Source of the DNA: Leucobacter edaphi
GTDB taxonomy: Bacteria > Actinomycetota > Actinomycetes > Actinomycetales > Microbacteriaceae
DNA length: 64,000 nucleotides
Reading direction: 5' to 3'
Assembly: GCF_016522535.1 (NCBI RefSeq)
Contig: NZ_JAEHOI010000001.1
Location: forward strand, 221,241-285,240
Position 1 is the stretch's first letter, and every line of letters begins with the position of its first letter. Below are positions 57,470 to 64,000 of the stretch, piece after piece. The position numbers were made by a program, and so were the translations under genes. The notes beneath the pieces were generated by a model. The model was not told the DNA's origin and did not search any database. It saw only the letters and a list, made by a program, of their open reading frames with translations.

Positions 57470-58450
57470 TTGGCCAATCCACGGAAGCCGGAGTACCTGG
57501 GCGAGCCGACGCTCGGCCAGGTCATGCGGCGACCCGTCTGGATCCTGTCGCTGCTGCTCGCGCTCGCCGTCGCCTCGGCGTTCGCCTGGCTCGGGCAGTG
57601 GCAGATGGGCTCGGCGATCCGCACGGACAACACCGAGACCATCAACACCGAGGAGATGCGGCCCATCGACGAGGTCGACACCCTCGGCAAGGGCGTCACC
57701 GACGAGGCGGCCGGCGTGCTCGTCTCGACGAGCGGCCGCTTCGTCGCCGGAGATTCCCGGATCATCGCCCCGCGCACCAATGACGGCAGAGCGGGAGCCT
57801 GGGTGGTCGGCCACCTCGTGAGCGGGGAGGGCGCCGGCGAGACGTCGAGCCTCGCCGTCGCGATCGGCTGGGCGCCGAGCGTCGAGGACGCGGAGCGGGC
57901 GCTCGCGGCGGTCGAGGCCGATCCCGGCTTCGCGAAGGAGCGCAGGCTCGAGGGCCGCTACATGCCTCCGGACGGGCCCGAAGTGCCGAAGCCGGACGAG
58001 GATCCGCAGACGATGCACACGATGCTCGCCCCGGCGCTCGCGAACTCCTGGTCAGACACCTTCGGACCCGTGCGCTCCGGCTACCTCGTGCTGCACCCCG
58101 AGGGTGCGGCGAACGCCTCACTGCTCGAGTCCGCTGCGCTCGACGCGATCGACTCGGTGCCGCCCTTGCCGCCCGAGAAGGTCAACTGGCTCAATGTTTT
58201 CTACGCGATCGAGTGGATCGTGTTCGCCGGCTTCGCGATCTTCTTCTGGTTCCGCCTGACGCGGGACGCCTGGGAGAAGGAGCACGAGCTGCAGCTCCTC
58301 GAAGCTGAGGAGGCGGCACGAGCCGCGGCCGGCCCGGATCCGGATCGGAGCGTCGACGCAGACGCGGATCCCGCAGCCGCGGCGCAGGCCGCCGATCAGG
58401 ACCACTCCGTGCCGCCGTCCCCGGACGGCGCACTCCGCTCGAAGCCGTAG
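57470..58450 (+). CDS. SURF1 family cytochrome oxidase assembly protein
   Basis: 326 aa. Two membrane helices, at about 23-44 (SLLLALAVASAFAWLGQWQ) and 242-262 (NWLNVFYAIEWIVFAGFAIF), flank an extracytoplasmic domain with a GRY motif, the SURF1 pattern for aa3 oxidase maturation. TTG start at 57470, 9 bases after guaB3. The last ~45 residues are Ala/Asp/Pro-rich and unconserved. Confidence 0.9.
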   Translation: MANPRKPEYLGEPTLGQVMRRPVWILSLLLALAVASAFAWLGQWQMGSAIRTDNTETINTEEMRPIDEVDTLGKGVTDEAAGVLVSTSGRFVAGDSRIIAPRTNDGRAGAWVVGHLVSGEGAGETSSLAVAIGWAPSVEDAERALAAVEADPGFAKERRLEGRYMPPDGPEVPKPDEDPQTMHTMLAPALANSWSDTFGPVRSGYLVLHPEGAANASLLESAALDAIDSVPPLPPEKVNWLNVFYAIEWIVFAGFAIFFWFRLTRDAWEKEHELQLLEAEEAARAAAGPDPDRSVDADADPAAAAQAADQDHSVPPSPDGALRSKP

Positions 58451-58453
58451 AAT
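58448..58453 (+). promoter_or_regulatory. -10 box of a leaderless DUF3817 promoter
   Basis: TAGAAT overlaps the SURF1 stop and ends 7 bases before ATG 58461. Confidence 0.5.
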
Positions 58454-58460
58454 GGAAGCC

Positions 58461-58943
58461 ATGCAACTGAAGCCGAAGCCCGCAGACTACCCGCGGATCC
58501 GCCGCGCGGTGAGCGTGTACAAGGTCACCTCCGTGATCACCGGCGTCATGCTCCTCCTGCTGTGCGCCGTGATGGTCATGAAGTACGCCTTCAACGTGCA
58601 GCTCTTCCTCTTCACGCCGGAGGGGTTCGCCAAGTTCGAGCCGCTCGCGGCCGAGGGCGTCGAGTCCGACTACACGCCGCAGGGCTTCGACCTGTTCAAG
58701 GCGATCCTGATCGCCCACGGCTGGTTCTACGTGGTCTACCTCGTCTCCGACTTCATGCTGTGGAGCCCGATGCGCTGGGGATTCGGCAAGTTCCTCCTCA
58801 TCGCGCTCGGCGGCGTCGTGCCGTTCATGTCGTTCTTCCTCGAGGCCCGCGTGGTGCGCGAGGTGAACGCCTTCCTCGATGAGCACGACGTGCCCGAGAA
58901 CCGGCCGGCAGGCCAAGACGCCGCTACTTCGGCTTCCTCCTAA
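58461..58943 (+). CDS. DUF3817 integral membrane protein
   Basis: 160 aa. Three helices (about 22-42, 72-96, 104-125): [55 protein letters not shown]. This matches DUF3817 (YdzA-like), function unknown; in Actinobacteria it commonly sits beside guaA. ATG 58461 is chosen since TAGAAT stands 7 bases before it; an ATG at 58452 lies inside that box. Confidence 0.85.
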   Translation: MQLKPKPADYPRIRRAVSVYKVTSVITGVMLLLLCAVMVMKYAFNVQLFLFTPEGFAKFEPLAAEGVESDYTPQGFDLFKAILIAHGWFYVVYLVSDFMLWSPMRWGFGKFLLIALGGVVPFMSFFLEARVVREVNAFLDEHDVPENRPAGQDAATSASS

Positions 58944-58996
58944 GACCTTCCCCTCCCGCGGCGCCGCCGCGGCGGACACCCTCGAAAGGCCGATAC

Positions 58997-60580
58997 ATGG
59001 CAGAACAGACTGAATCCGGGCACCGCCCGGTCCTCGTGGTCGACTTCGGCGCGCAGTACGCGCAGCTGATCGCCCGCCGCGTGCGCGAGGCGGGGGTGTA
59101 CTCCGAGCTCGTGCCGCACACCATCACGGCGGCTGAGATCGCCGCGAAGGAGCCGCTCGGCATCGTGCTCTCCGGCGGGCCGTCGTCGGTCTACGCCGAG
59201 GGCGCGCCGACGTTCGACGACACCATCTTCGAGCTCGGGATCCCGGTCCTCGGGATCTGCTACGGCTTCCAGGTCATGGCCCGCGCGCTCGGCGGCACCG
59301 TCGGCAACACGGGCGACCGCGAGTACGGCGCCACCGCTGCGACCGTCGTCGGCGAGGGCGGCGCGATCCTCGGCGGTCAGCCCACCGAGCAGAACGTGTG
59401 GATGAGCCACGGCGACGCCGTGCAGGAGGCCCCCGCGGGCTTCGACGTGCTCGCCACCACGGCCGTCACCCCGGTTGCGGCGTTCGGCTCGCCCGCGAAG
59501 CGCCTCTACGGCGTCCAGTGGCACCCCGAGGTCAAGCACTCCGATCACGGCCAGCAGATCCTCGTCAACTTCCTGCACCACGTCGCCGGCATCGAGCCCG
59601 ACTGGAACGCTGGCAACGTGATCGCCGAGCAGATCGAGAAGATCCGCGCCCAGGTGGGCGATGCCCGCGTCATTTCCGCGCTCTCGGGCGGCGTCGACTC
59701 CGCCGTCTCGACCGCGCTCGTGCACGAGGCGATCGGCGACCAGCTCACCGCGGTGTTCGTCGACCACGGCCTCCTCCGCAAGGGCGAGCGCGAGCAGGTC
59801 GAGCGCGACTACGTCGAGTCCACGGGCGTCCGCCTCATCACGGTCGACGCCGCCGACACCTTCCTGGGCCACCTCGCGGGCGTCACCGACCCCGAAGAGA
59901 AGCGCAAGATCATCGGCCGCGAGTTCATCCGCTCCTTCGAGCAGGTGCAGCGCGACCTCGTCGCCGAGGCGAAGGCCGAGGGTGCGCCCATTAAGTTCCT
60001 CGTGCAGGGCACGCTCTACCCCGACGTGGTGGAGTCCGGCGGCGGATCCGGCACCGCGAACATCAAGTCGCATCACAACGTGGGTGGTCTGCCCGACGAC
60101 CTCGACTTCGAGCTCATCGAGCCGCTCCGCGCCCTGTTCAAGGACGAGGTCCGCGCGATCGGCCGCGAGCTCGGCATCCCCGAGGCGATCGTCGGCCGCC
60201 AGCCGTTCCCCGGCCCCGGCCTCGGCATCCGCATCGTCGGCGAGGTCACCCGCGAGCGCCTCGACGTGCTCCGCGAGGCCGACGCGATCGCGCGCGCCGA
60301 GCTCACCGCGGCGGGCCTCGACGGCGAGATCTGGCAGTGCCCCGTCGTGCTGCTCGCCGATGTGCGCTCGGTTGGCGTGCAGGGCGACGGCCGCACCTAC
60401 GGCCACCCGATCGTGCTGCGCCCCGTGTCCTCCGAGGACGCGATGACGGCCGACTGGACGCGCGTGCCCTACGACGTGCTCGCCCGCATCTCTAATAAGA
60501 TCACGAACCAGGTTCCCGAGGTCAACCGCGTCGTGCTCGACGTCACCTCGAAGCCGCCGGGGACCATCGAGTGGGAGTAA
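58997..60580 (+). CDS. guaA: GMP synthase (glutamine-hydrolysing)
   Basis: 527 aa. Aminates XMP to GMP. The class I amidotransferase domain (about 1-200) has Cys88 in GICYGFQVM and [10 protein letters not shown]; the ATP pyrophosphatase domain has the PP-loop SGGVDS at 230-235; the dimerisation domain ends IPYDV-type, [34 protein letters not shown] upstream of ATG 58997. A terminator follows. Confidence 0.98.
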   Translation: MAEQTESGHRPVLVVDFGAQYAQLIARRVREAGVYSELVPHTITAAEIAAKEPLGIVLSGGPSSVYAEGAPTFDDTIFELGIPVLGICYGFQVMARALGGTVGNTGDREYGATAATVVGEGGAILGGQPTEQNVWMSHGDAVQEAPAGFDVLATTAVTPVAAFGSPAKRLYGVQWHPEVKHSDHGQQILVNFLHHVAGIEPDWNAGNVIAEQIEKIRAQVGDARVISALSGGVDSAVSTALVHEAIGDQLTAVFVDHGLLRKGEREQVERDYVESTGVRLITVDAADTFLGHLAGVTDPEEKRKIIGREFIRSFEQVQRDLVAEAKAEGAPIKFLVQGTLYPDVVESGGGSGTANIKSHHNVGGLPDDLDFELIEPLRALFKDEVRAIGRELGIPEAIVGRQPFPGPGLGIRIVGEVTRERLDVLREADAIARAELTAAGLDGEIWQCPVVLLADVRSVGVQGDGRTYGHPIVLRPVSSEDAMTADWTRVPYDVLARISNKITNQVPEVNRVVLDVTSKPPGTIEWE

Positions 60581-60591
60581 CCCTCCCGTGA

Positions 60592-60626
60592 GCGGAACGG
60601 CCGTCCCATCAGGGGCGGCCGTTCGC
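60592..60626 (+). terminator. Terminator after guaA
   Basis: GCGGAACGGCCGTCCC, loop ATCAG, GGGGCGGCCGTTCGC (60592-60626); the stem has one mismatched base on each side. Confidence 0.8.
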
Positions 60627-60719
60627 AGTTTCGGCAGAAACTGCCCCCGGACCGGGCCGAACGCAGATCGGAGCTGGATCCGGACCAGGACCTTCAGCCT
60701 GAACGTGCCCTTGCGCCCC

Positions 60720-61376
60720 TCAACCCCGGGCCGAACGCCCCGCGAGCCGGATCAGGATCGCGCGGTTCTCCTCAATGTGCGCCCGGACCGCGGCCACTGC
60801 GGCCTCCGGATCCCGCGCCTGCACGGCGCCGTGAATGCGCTCGTGATCGGCGAGCACTTCCTGGTACACGATCCGCTCGTCGACCTCGTTGCGCTGCAGC
60901 AGCCGGATCGCGAACGCCATCTCCCCGCCGGCGAGGGCGAAGACCTGGTCGAGCCGGGGGCTTCCGAGGAGCGCGATCACCGAGCCGTGGAAACGCATGT
61001 CGGCGATGGCGTGGCGCACCGAGTCCTGTGCCGTTCGGGCGGCCTCTCGCAGTTCGCCGAGCGCGTCGGTGACCGCTGCGATGCGCTCAGCAGGCGCGTC
61101 GGCGCACGCCGCGGCACCCGCCTCCTCCAGCATCTGCCGCACGAGGTACAGGTCCCGGATGTCGTCGGGGCCGAATGAGCGCACCCGGGCGCCGCGGTTG
61201 CGCTCGTGGGCGACGAGCCCCTCGCGTCCCAGCGTGAGCAGCGCCTCCCGGACCGTGCGGCGCGAGCATCCCAGCTCCTCGGCGAGCGCGATCTCGCGGA
61301 GCGGCGTGCCGGAGGGGAGTTCGAGACGGAGAATGCGGTCGCGCAGGGTCCGCGCGACGTCGGCGGGGGAGGTCAT
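60720..61376 (-). CDS. GntR family regulator, FCD subfamily
   Basis: 218 aa. Winged helix at about 1-70 (LREIALAEELGCSRRTVREAL), FCD sensor at about 75-210. The FCD metal ligands can be placed: Asp and His in ADMRFHGS, His in LADHERIH and His in VRAHIEE, so it should bind a metal and a carboxylate ligand. ATG 61376 overlaps the stop of the upstream kinase gene by 4 nt; the frame above that lies inside the kinase gene. It likely controls the kinase-aminotransferase pair through the palindrome at 62463. Confidence 0.9.
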   Translation of the reverse strand: MTSPADVARTLRDRILRLELPSGTPLREIALAEELGCSRRTVREALLTLGREGLVAHERNRGARVRSFGPDDIRDLYLVRQMLEEAGAAACADAPAERIAAVTDALGELREAARTAQDSVRHAIADMRFHGSVIALLGSPRLDQVFALAGGEMAFAIRLLQRNEVDERIVYQEVLADHERIHGAVQARDPEAAVAAVRAHIEENRAILIRLAGRSARG

Positions 61377-62401
61377 GCCGGCCGGAGTTCGTCGGCCGCG
61401 GCGGCCGCGGCGCCGCCCTCGGCCTCCGCCGCCGTGGCGAGGGTTGCGAAGGTGCCCGCGGATCCGCGCGAGCGCATTGCGGCGTACGCCCCACGATCGC
61501 TCTCGGCGCGCGCGGCCCACACGACCGTGTTGAGCGCGAGGCGGATCGCGACGAGCGGAAGGAACGCTTCGCGCTCCGCCATCGTCACGGGCACCTCCTC
61601 GGACCAGCCGGCGAGCACGGATGTCGCGGCGAGTACGGGATCGGCGGCGTGCCGCGCGAGATAGGCCGCGGCAACGGCGGGCTCGGCGATGCGCCAGCCG
61701 AGCACCATGTCGTCGAAGTCGATGATCGCTCGGATCAGGCCGTTGGGGCCAACGAGCACGTTGGAGTCGTGGAGGTCCTGGTGCACGAGTGCCCGGGGGA
61801 GGAAGCCCTTGTGCGGGGCGATGAAGCGCTCGTGGATCCTGAGGGCTCGCTCTCCGGCGAGCCGGGCCTCGGCGGGGAGGCGCGGGTGCGGAGGGGCGAG
61901 GTGCGCGGCGATCGTGCGCGCCACGTCGTGCATCGCCCAGGTGTGGTCGATCTCGTGGGGTGGCGCGGGAGCCGCGGCGAGTTCGGCCTGCATGCGGGCG
62001 GCCACCCGACCGAGCTCGCCGCCGAGTTGCGACACGAGGTGGGGACCGAGTTCCGCGTCGGCGTAGGGGAGCGCGTCCACCCAGTCGATCGCGAGGACGG
62101 CGACGGGGGTACCGTCGACCGAGGTCGCCCCGAGCGTGCTGCCGTCCCGCGCTGGGACCACGGCGGGGACCGGGAGGCCCGCTGCGTGGAGGCGGGCGGC
62201 GATGTCGGCCCTCCAGCGCTGCACTTCGATCTCGATCGGGTCGCTGAGCTGGAACTTCACGGCGAGTTCGCCGCGGTCGGTCGCGGCACGGAAGGTACTG
62301 GCGAGCTCGCTGCCCAGCGGCGTGAGCCGGGTGGCGGTGACGCCGTGGGTTTCGGCGAGCGCCCGTGCTGCGCGGTCGGCCTCGAGTGTGAGCGTCTCCA
62401 T
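61373..62401 (-). CDS. APH-type small-molecule kinase (hydroxylysine kinase-like)
   Basis: 342 aa aminoglycoside phosphotransferase fold. H207-x-D209-x4-N214 in HQDLHDSN is the catalytic loop and Asp228 in IIDFDD binds Mg. Beside a class III aminotransferase, such kinases act on hydroxylated amines (hydroxylysine or similar in animals) whose phospho-products the partner breaks down. Drug resistance is less likely from this context. ATG 62401 with AGGAGG; the frame is open upstream across the divergent gene. ATGA overlap with the GntR gene. Confidence 0.8.
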   Translation of the reverse strand: METLTLEADRAARALAETHGVTATRLTPLGSELASTFRAATDRGELAVKFQLSDPIEIEVQRWRADIAARLHAAGLPVPAVVPARDGSTLGATSVDGTPVAVLAIDWVDALPYADAELGPHLVSQLGGELGRVAARMQAELAAAPAPPHEIDHTWAMHDVARTIAAHLAPPHPRLPAEARLAGERALRIHERFIAPHKGFLPRALVHQDLHDSNVLVGPNGLIRAIIDFDDMVLGWRIAEPAVAAAYLARHAADPVLAATSVLAGWSEEVPVTMAEREAFLPLVAIRLALNTVVWAARAESDRGAYAAMRSRGSAGTFATLATAAEAEGGAAAAAADELRPA

Positions 62402-62459
62402 CGGCGTCCTCCTGGTCCTCCTCGGGCTGGCGATTTCACCGATCCTAGCGGACTTCCCG

Positions 62460-62465
62460 TATATT
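62460..62465 (+). promoter_or_regulatory. -10 box of the aminotransferase promoter
   Basis: TATATT, 38 bases before ATG 62504, overlapped by the palindrome at 62463-62475. -35 not clear. Confidence 0.45.
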
Positions 62466-62475
62466 GGTGACCAAT
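62463..62475. promoter_or_regulatory. Probable GntR/FCD operator
   Basis: ATTGGT-G-ACCAAT, a perfect palindrome around one base, close to the TGGT/ACCA half-sites of FadR-type regulators. It lies in the 102-bp divergent gap between kinase and aminotransferase. Confidence 0.65.
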
Positions 62476-62503
62476 CCACAATGCGACTCGACACGGAGGT
62501 CAG

Positions 62504-63907
62504 ATGCGGCAGGAACGAGCGAGCAGCCCGAGCGTCATGGTGAACGCCTACGCGCCCGGATCCGGATCGGCCCTCGACCCGGCCGACGAGGCCCTGATCG
62601 CCCGCCGCACCGCGGTCCTCGGATCCCCGTACCGGCTCTTCTACCGGGACCCCGTGCACGTGGTGCGGGGGAGCGGCGCCCACCTGTTTGGCCCGAACGG
62701 CGAGGACTACCTGGACGCCTACAACAACGTTCCCTCGGTGGGGCACGCGAACCCGGCGGTGCAGGCGGCGGTCGCCGCGCAGCTCGGCGAGCTCAATACC
62801 CACACCCGCTACCTCACGGACGGCGTCGTCGAGTATGCCGAACGCCTCACGGCGAAGTTCCCGTCCCCGCTCGACCAGGTGGTTTTCGCCTGCACGGGCA
62901 GCGAGGCCGTCGACCTGGCGCTGCGGATCGCCCGGCGCCACACGGGTCGCGAGGGCATCATCGTGACCCGCAACGCCTACCACGGCACCACGGCGGCCGC
63001 GGCGGAGATCTCTCCCTCGCTCGGGCCGGGGAATCCGATCCCGGATCGCGTCGTGCTCGTCGACGCCCCCGACCCGCTCCGCGGCGAGACGGATCCCGCC
63101 GCCGCCGAGGACTTCGCTGCCCGCGTGCGCGACGCGATCGCGGAGCTCGAGCGCCGCGGCGTCGGCCTCGCGGGCATGATCGTCGACTCCGCGCTCACGA
63201 GCGACGGCCTCTGGCTCGAACCGGCCGGCTTCCTCGCCCGCGCCGCAGCCGAGGTGCGCGCCGCTGGCGGCCTGTACATCGCCGACGAGGTGCAGCCCGG
63301 CTTCGGACGTCTCGGCGACTGGTGGGGGTTCACCCGCCACGGCTTCGCCGATCAGGAATTCGTGCCCGACCTCGTGGTGCTCGGCAAACCCATGGGCAAC
63401 GGGATCCCGATCTCCGCCGTCGTCGGCTCCGCAGACCTGTTCGACGAGTTCGGCGGCGACGTGCGCTACTTCAACACCTTCGGCGGCAACCCGGTGAGCA
63501 TCGCAGCCGCTTCAGCGGTGCTCGACGAGATCGAGGGTCGCGGGCTGATCGCCCACGCGTCGGCGGTGGGGGACCGGCTCCGTGCGGGCCTCAGGGAGAT
63601 TCAGGCCGACGCCGAGCGGGCGGGCAGCGGCGCCGGGCTCGCCGCGGTGCGCGGGGCTGGCCTGTTTGTGGCGGCTGATCTGGTCGCGCCGGGCGCGGAC
63701 CACACTGGCGCGCCGGCGTCCGCACCCGCCCCCGACGGCGATGCCGCCCTCGCCGTCGTGAATGGTCTGCGGGAGCGCAGGATCCTCGTGAGCGCCTCGG
63801 GTCGTGCCGGGAGCACCCTGAAGATCCGCCCGCCGCTCGTCTTCGACGACCGCGACGCGGATCGCTTCCTCGACGGCTTCGCCGAGGTGATGCGCGAGCT
63901 CGGCTAG
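62504..63907 (+). CDS. Class III PLP aminotransferase / probable phospho-lyase
   Basis: 467 aa. PLP Lys295 in VVLGKPMGNGIP; VFACTGSEAVDLALRIARRH and ADEVQPGFGRLGDWWGF are class III signatures, with the AGXT2L-type QPGFGR. In the AGXT2L group the enzyme acts as a phospho-lyase on phosphoethanolamine or phosphohydroxylysine rather than as a transaminase, which suits the kinase next door. ATG 62504 has GGAGG 5 bases upstream. It is divergent from the kinase. An Ala/Pro insertion lies near residues 390-420. Confidence 0.82.
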   Translation: MRQERASSPSVMVNAYAPGSGSALDPADEALIARRTAVLGSPYRLFYRDPVHVVRGSGAHLFGPNGEDYLDAYNNVPSVGHANPAVQAAVAAQLGELNTHTRYLTDGVVEYAERLTAKFPSPLDQVVFACTGSEAVDLALRIARRHTGREGIIVTRNAYHGTTAAAAEISPSLGPGNPIPDRVVLVDAPDPLRGETDPAAAEDFAARVRDAIAELERRGVGLAGMIVDSALTSDGLWLEPAGFLARAAAEVRAAGGLYIADEVQPGFGRLGDWWGFTRHGFADQEFVPDLVVLGKPMGNGIPISAVVGSADLFDEFGGDVRYFNTFGGNPVSIAAASAVLDEIEGRGLIAHASAVGDRLRAGLREIQADAERAGSGAGLAAVRGAGLFVAADLVAPGADHTGAPASAPAPDGDAALAVVNGLRERRILVSASGRAGSTLKIRPPLVFDDRDADRFLDGFAEVMRELG

Positions 63908-63922
63908 CCCGAGAAACGCGAG

Positions 63923-64000
<78 letters not shown>

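Noticed and set aside
61373..62401. Aminoglycoside resistance kinase
   Set aside because: The APH fold alone does not show drug resistance; linkage to a class III aminotransferase and a GntR/FCD regulator points to metabolism.

Overview
The window is chromosomal DNA from a high-GC actinobacterium. Gene order and family content point to the Microbacteriaceae, and I infer something close to Leucobacter: GTG and TTG starts are frequent, GuaB3, SURF1, DUF3817 and DUF4190 proteins are present, the alpha operon lacks rpsD, and -10 boxes sit directly in front of start codons. Most of it is core genome with very tight packing (1-bp and 4-bp stop/start overlaps). No rRNA, tRNA, CRISPR array, integrase or transposase was found.

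Layout: 16-1702, three co-oriented genes of unknown function. 1728-6488, the str operon (rpsL, rpsG, fusA, tuf) with a good promoter, two intercistronic hairpins and a strong terminator. 6631-9530, a nucleotide-sugar 4,6-dehydratase and a WecA/MraY-type phosphosugar transferase that probably start a lipid-linked glycan; they separate str from S10. 9559-25573, the S10, spc and alpha ribosomal clusters plus secY, adk, map, infA and rpoA; rpsN is missing from its usual place between rplE and rpsH. 25600-28866, an HPP-family membrane protein divergent from a TetR regulator with two palindromic operators between them, then an acyltransferase-SGNH fusion. 28953-32518, truA, rplM, rpsI, glmM.

32519-43049 is an accessory island of about 10.5 kb between glmM and coaA. 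It carries a complete type I restriction-modification operon (hsdM, hsdS, hsdR). Directly behind it, on the same strand, lies a gene with a CBS-like C-terminal half and a HEPN-like R-x4-H motif. Then come a 193-aa unknown and a convergent pair of unknown genes (a Cys-rich protein and a coiled-coil protein with two membrane segments), followed by what looks like a small decayed gene. A 23-bp tandem duplication lies at the right edge. This is the most likely place for an undescribed defence module; the evidence is motif and neighbourhood only.

43162-50566 holds coaA, glmS and a run of six genes joined by five consecutive 4-nt overlaps (acpS, alr, tsaE, tsaB, rimI, tsaD). glmS and glmM together cover two steps toward UDP-GlcNAc. 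The tsa genes make the t6A tRNA modification. 50680-54597 has two DUF4190 membrane proteins, a THUMP-like methyltransferase, groS under a CIRCE operator without a neighbouring groEL, and rarD. 54724-60626 is a purine and respiration block: guaB, guaB3, a SURF1 protein, a DUF3817 protein and guaA. 60720-63907 has a GntR/FCD regulator, an APH-type kinase and a divergent class III aminotransferase, probably a kinase/phospho-lyase pathway for a hydroxylated amine, with a regulator-type palindrome in the divergent gap. The last ~75 bases are G and C homopolymers that look like sequencing or assembly artefact at a contig end.
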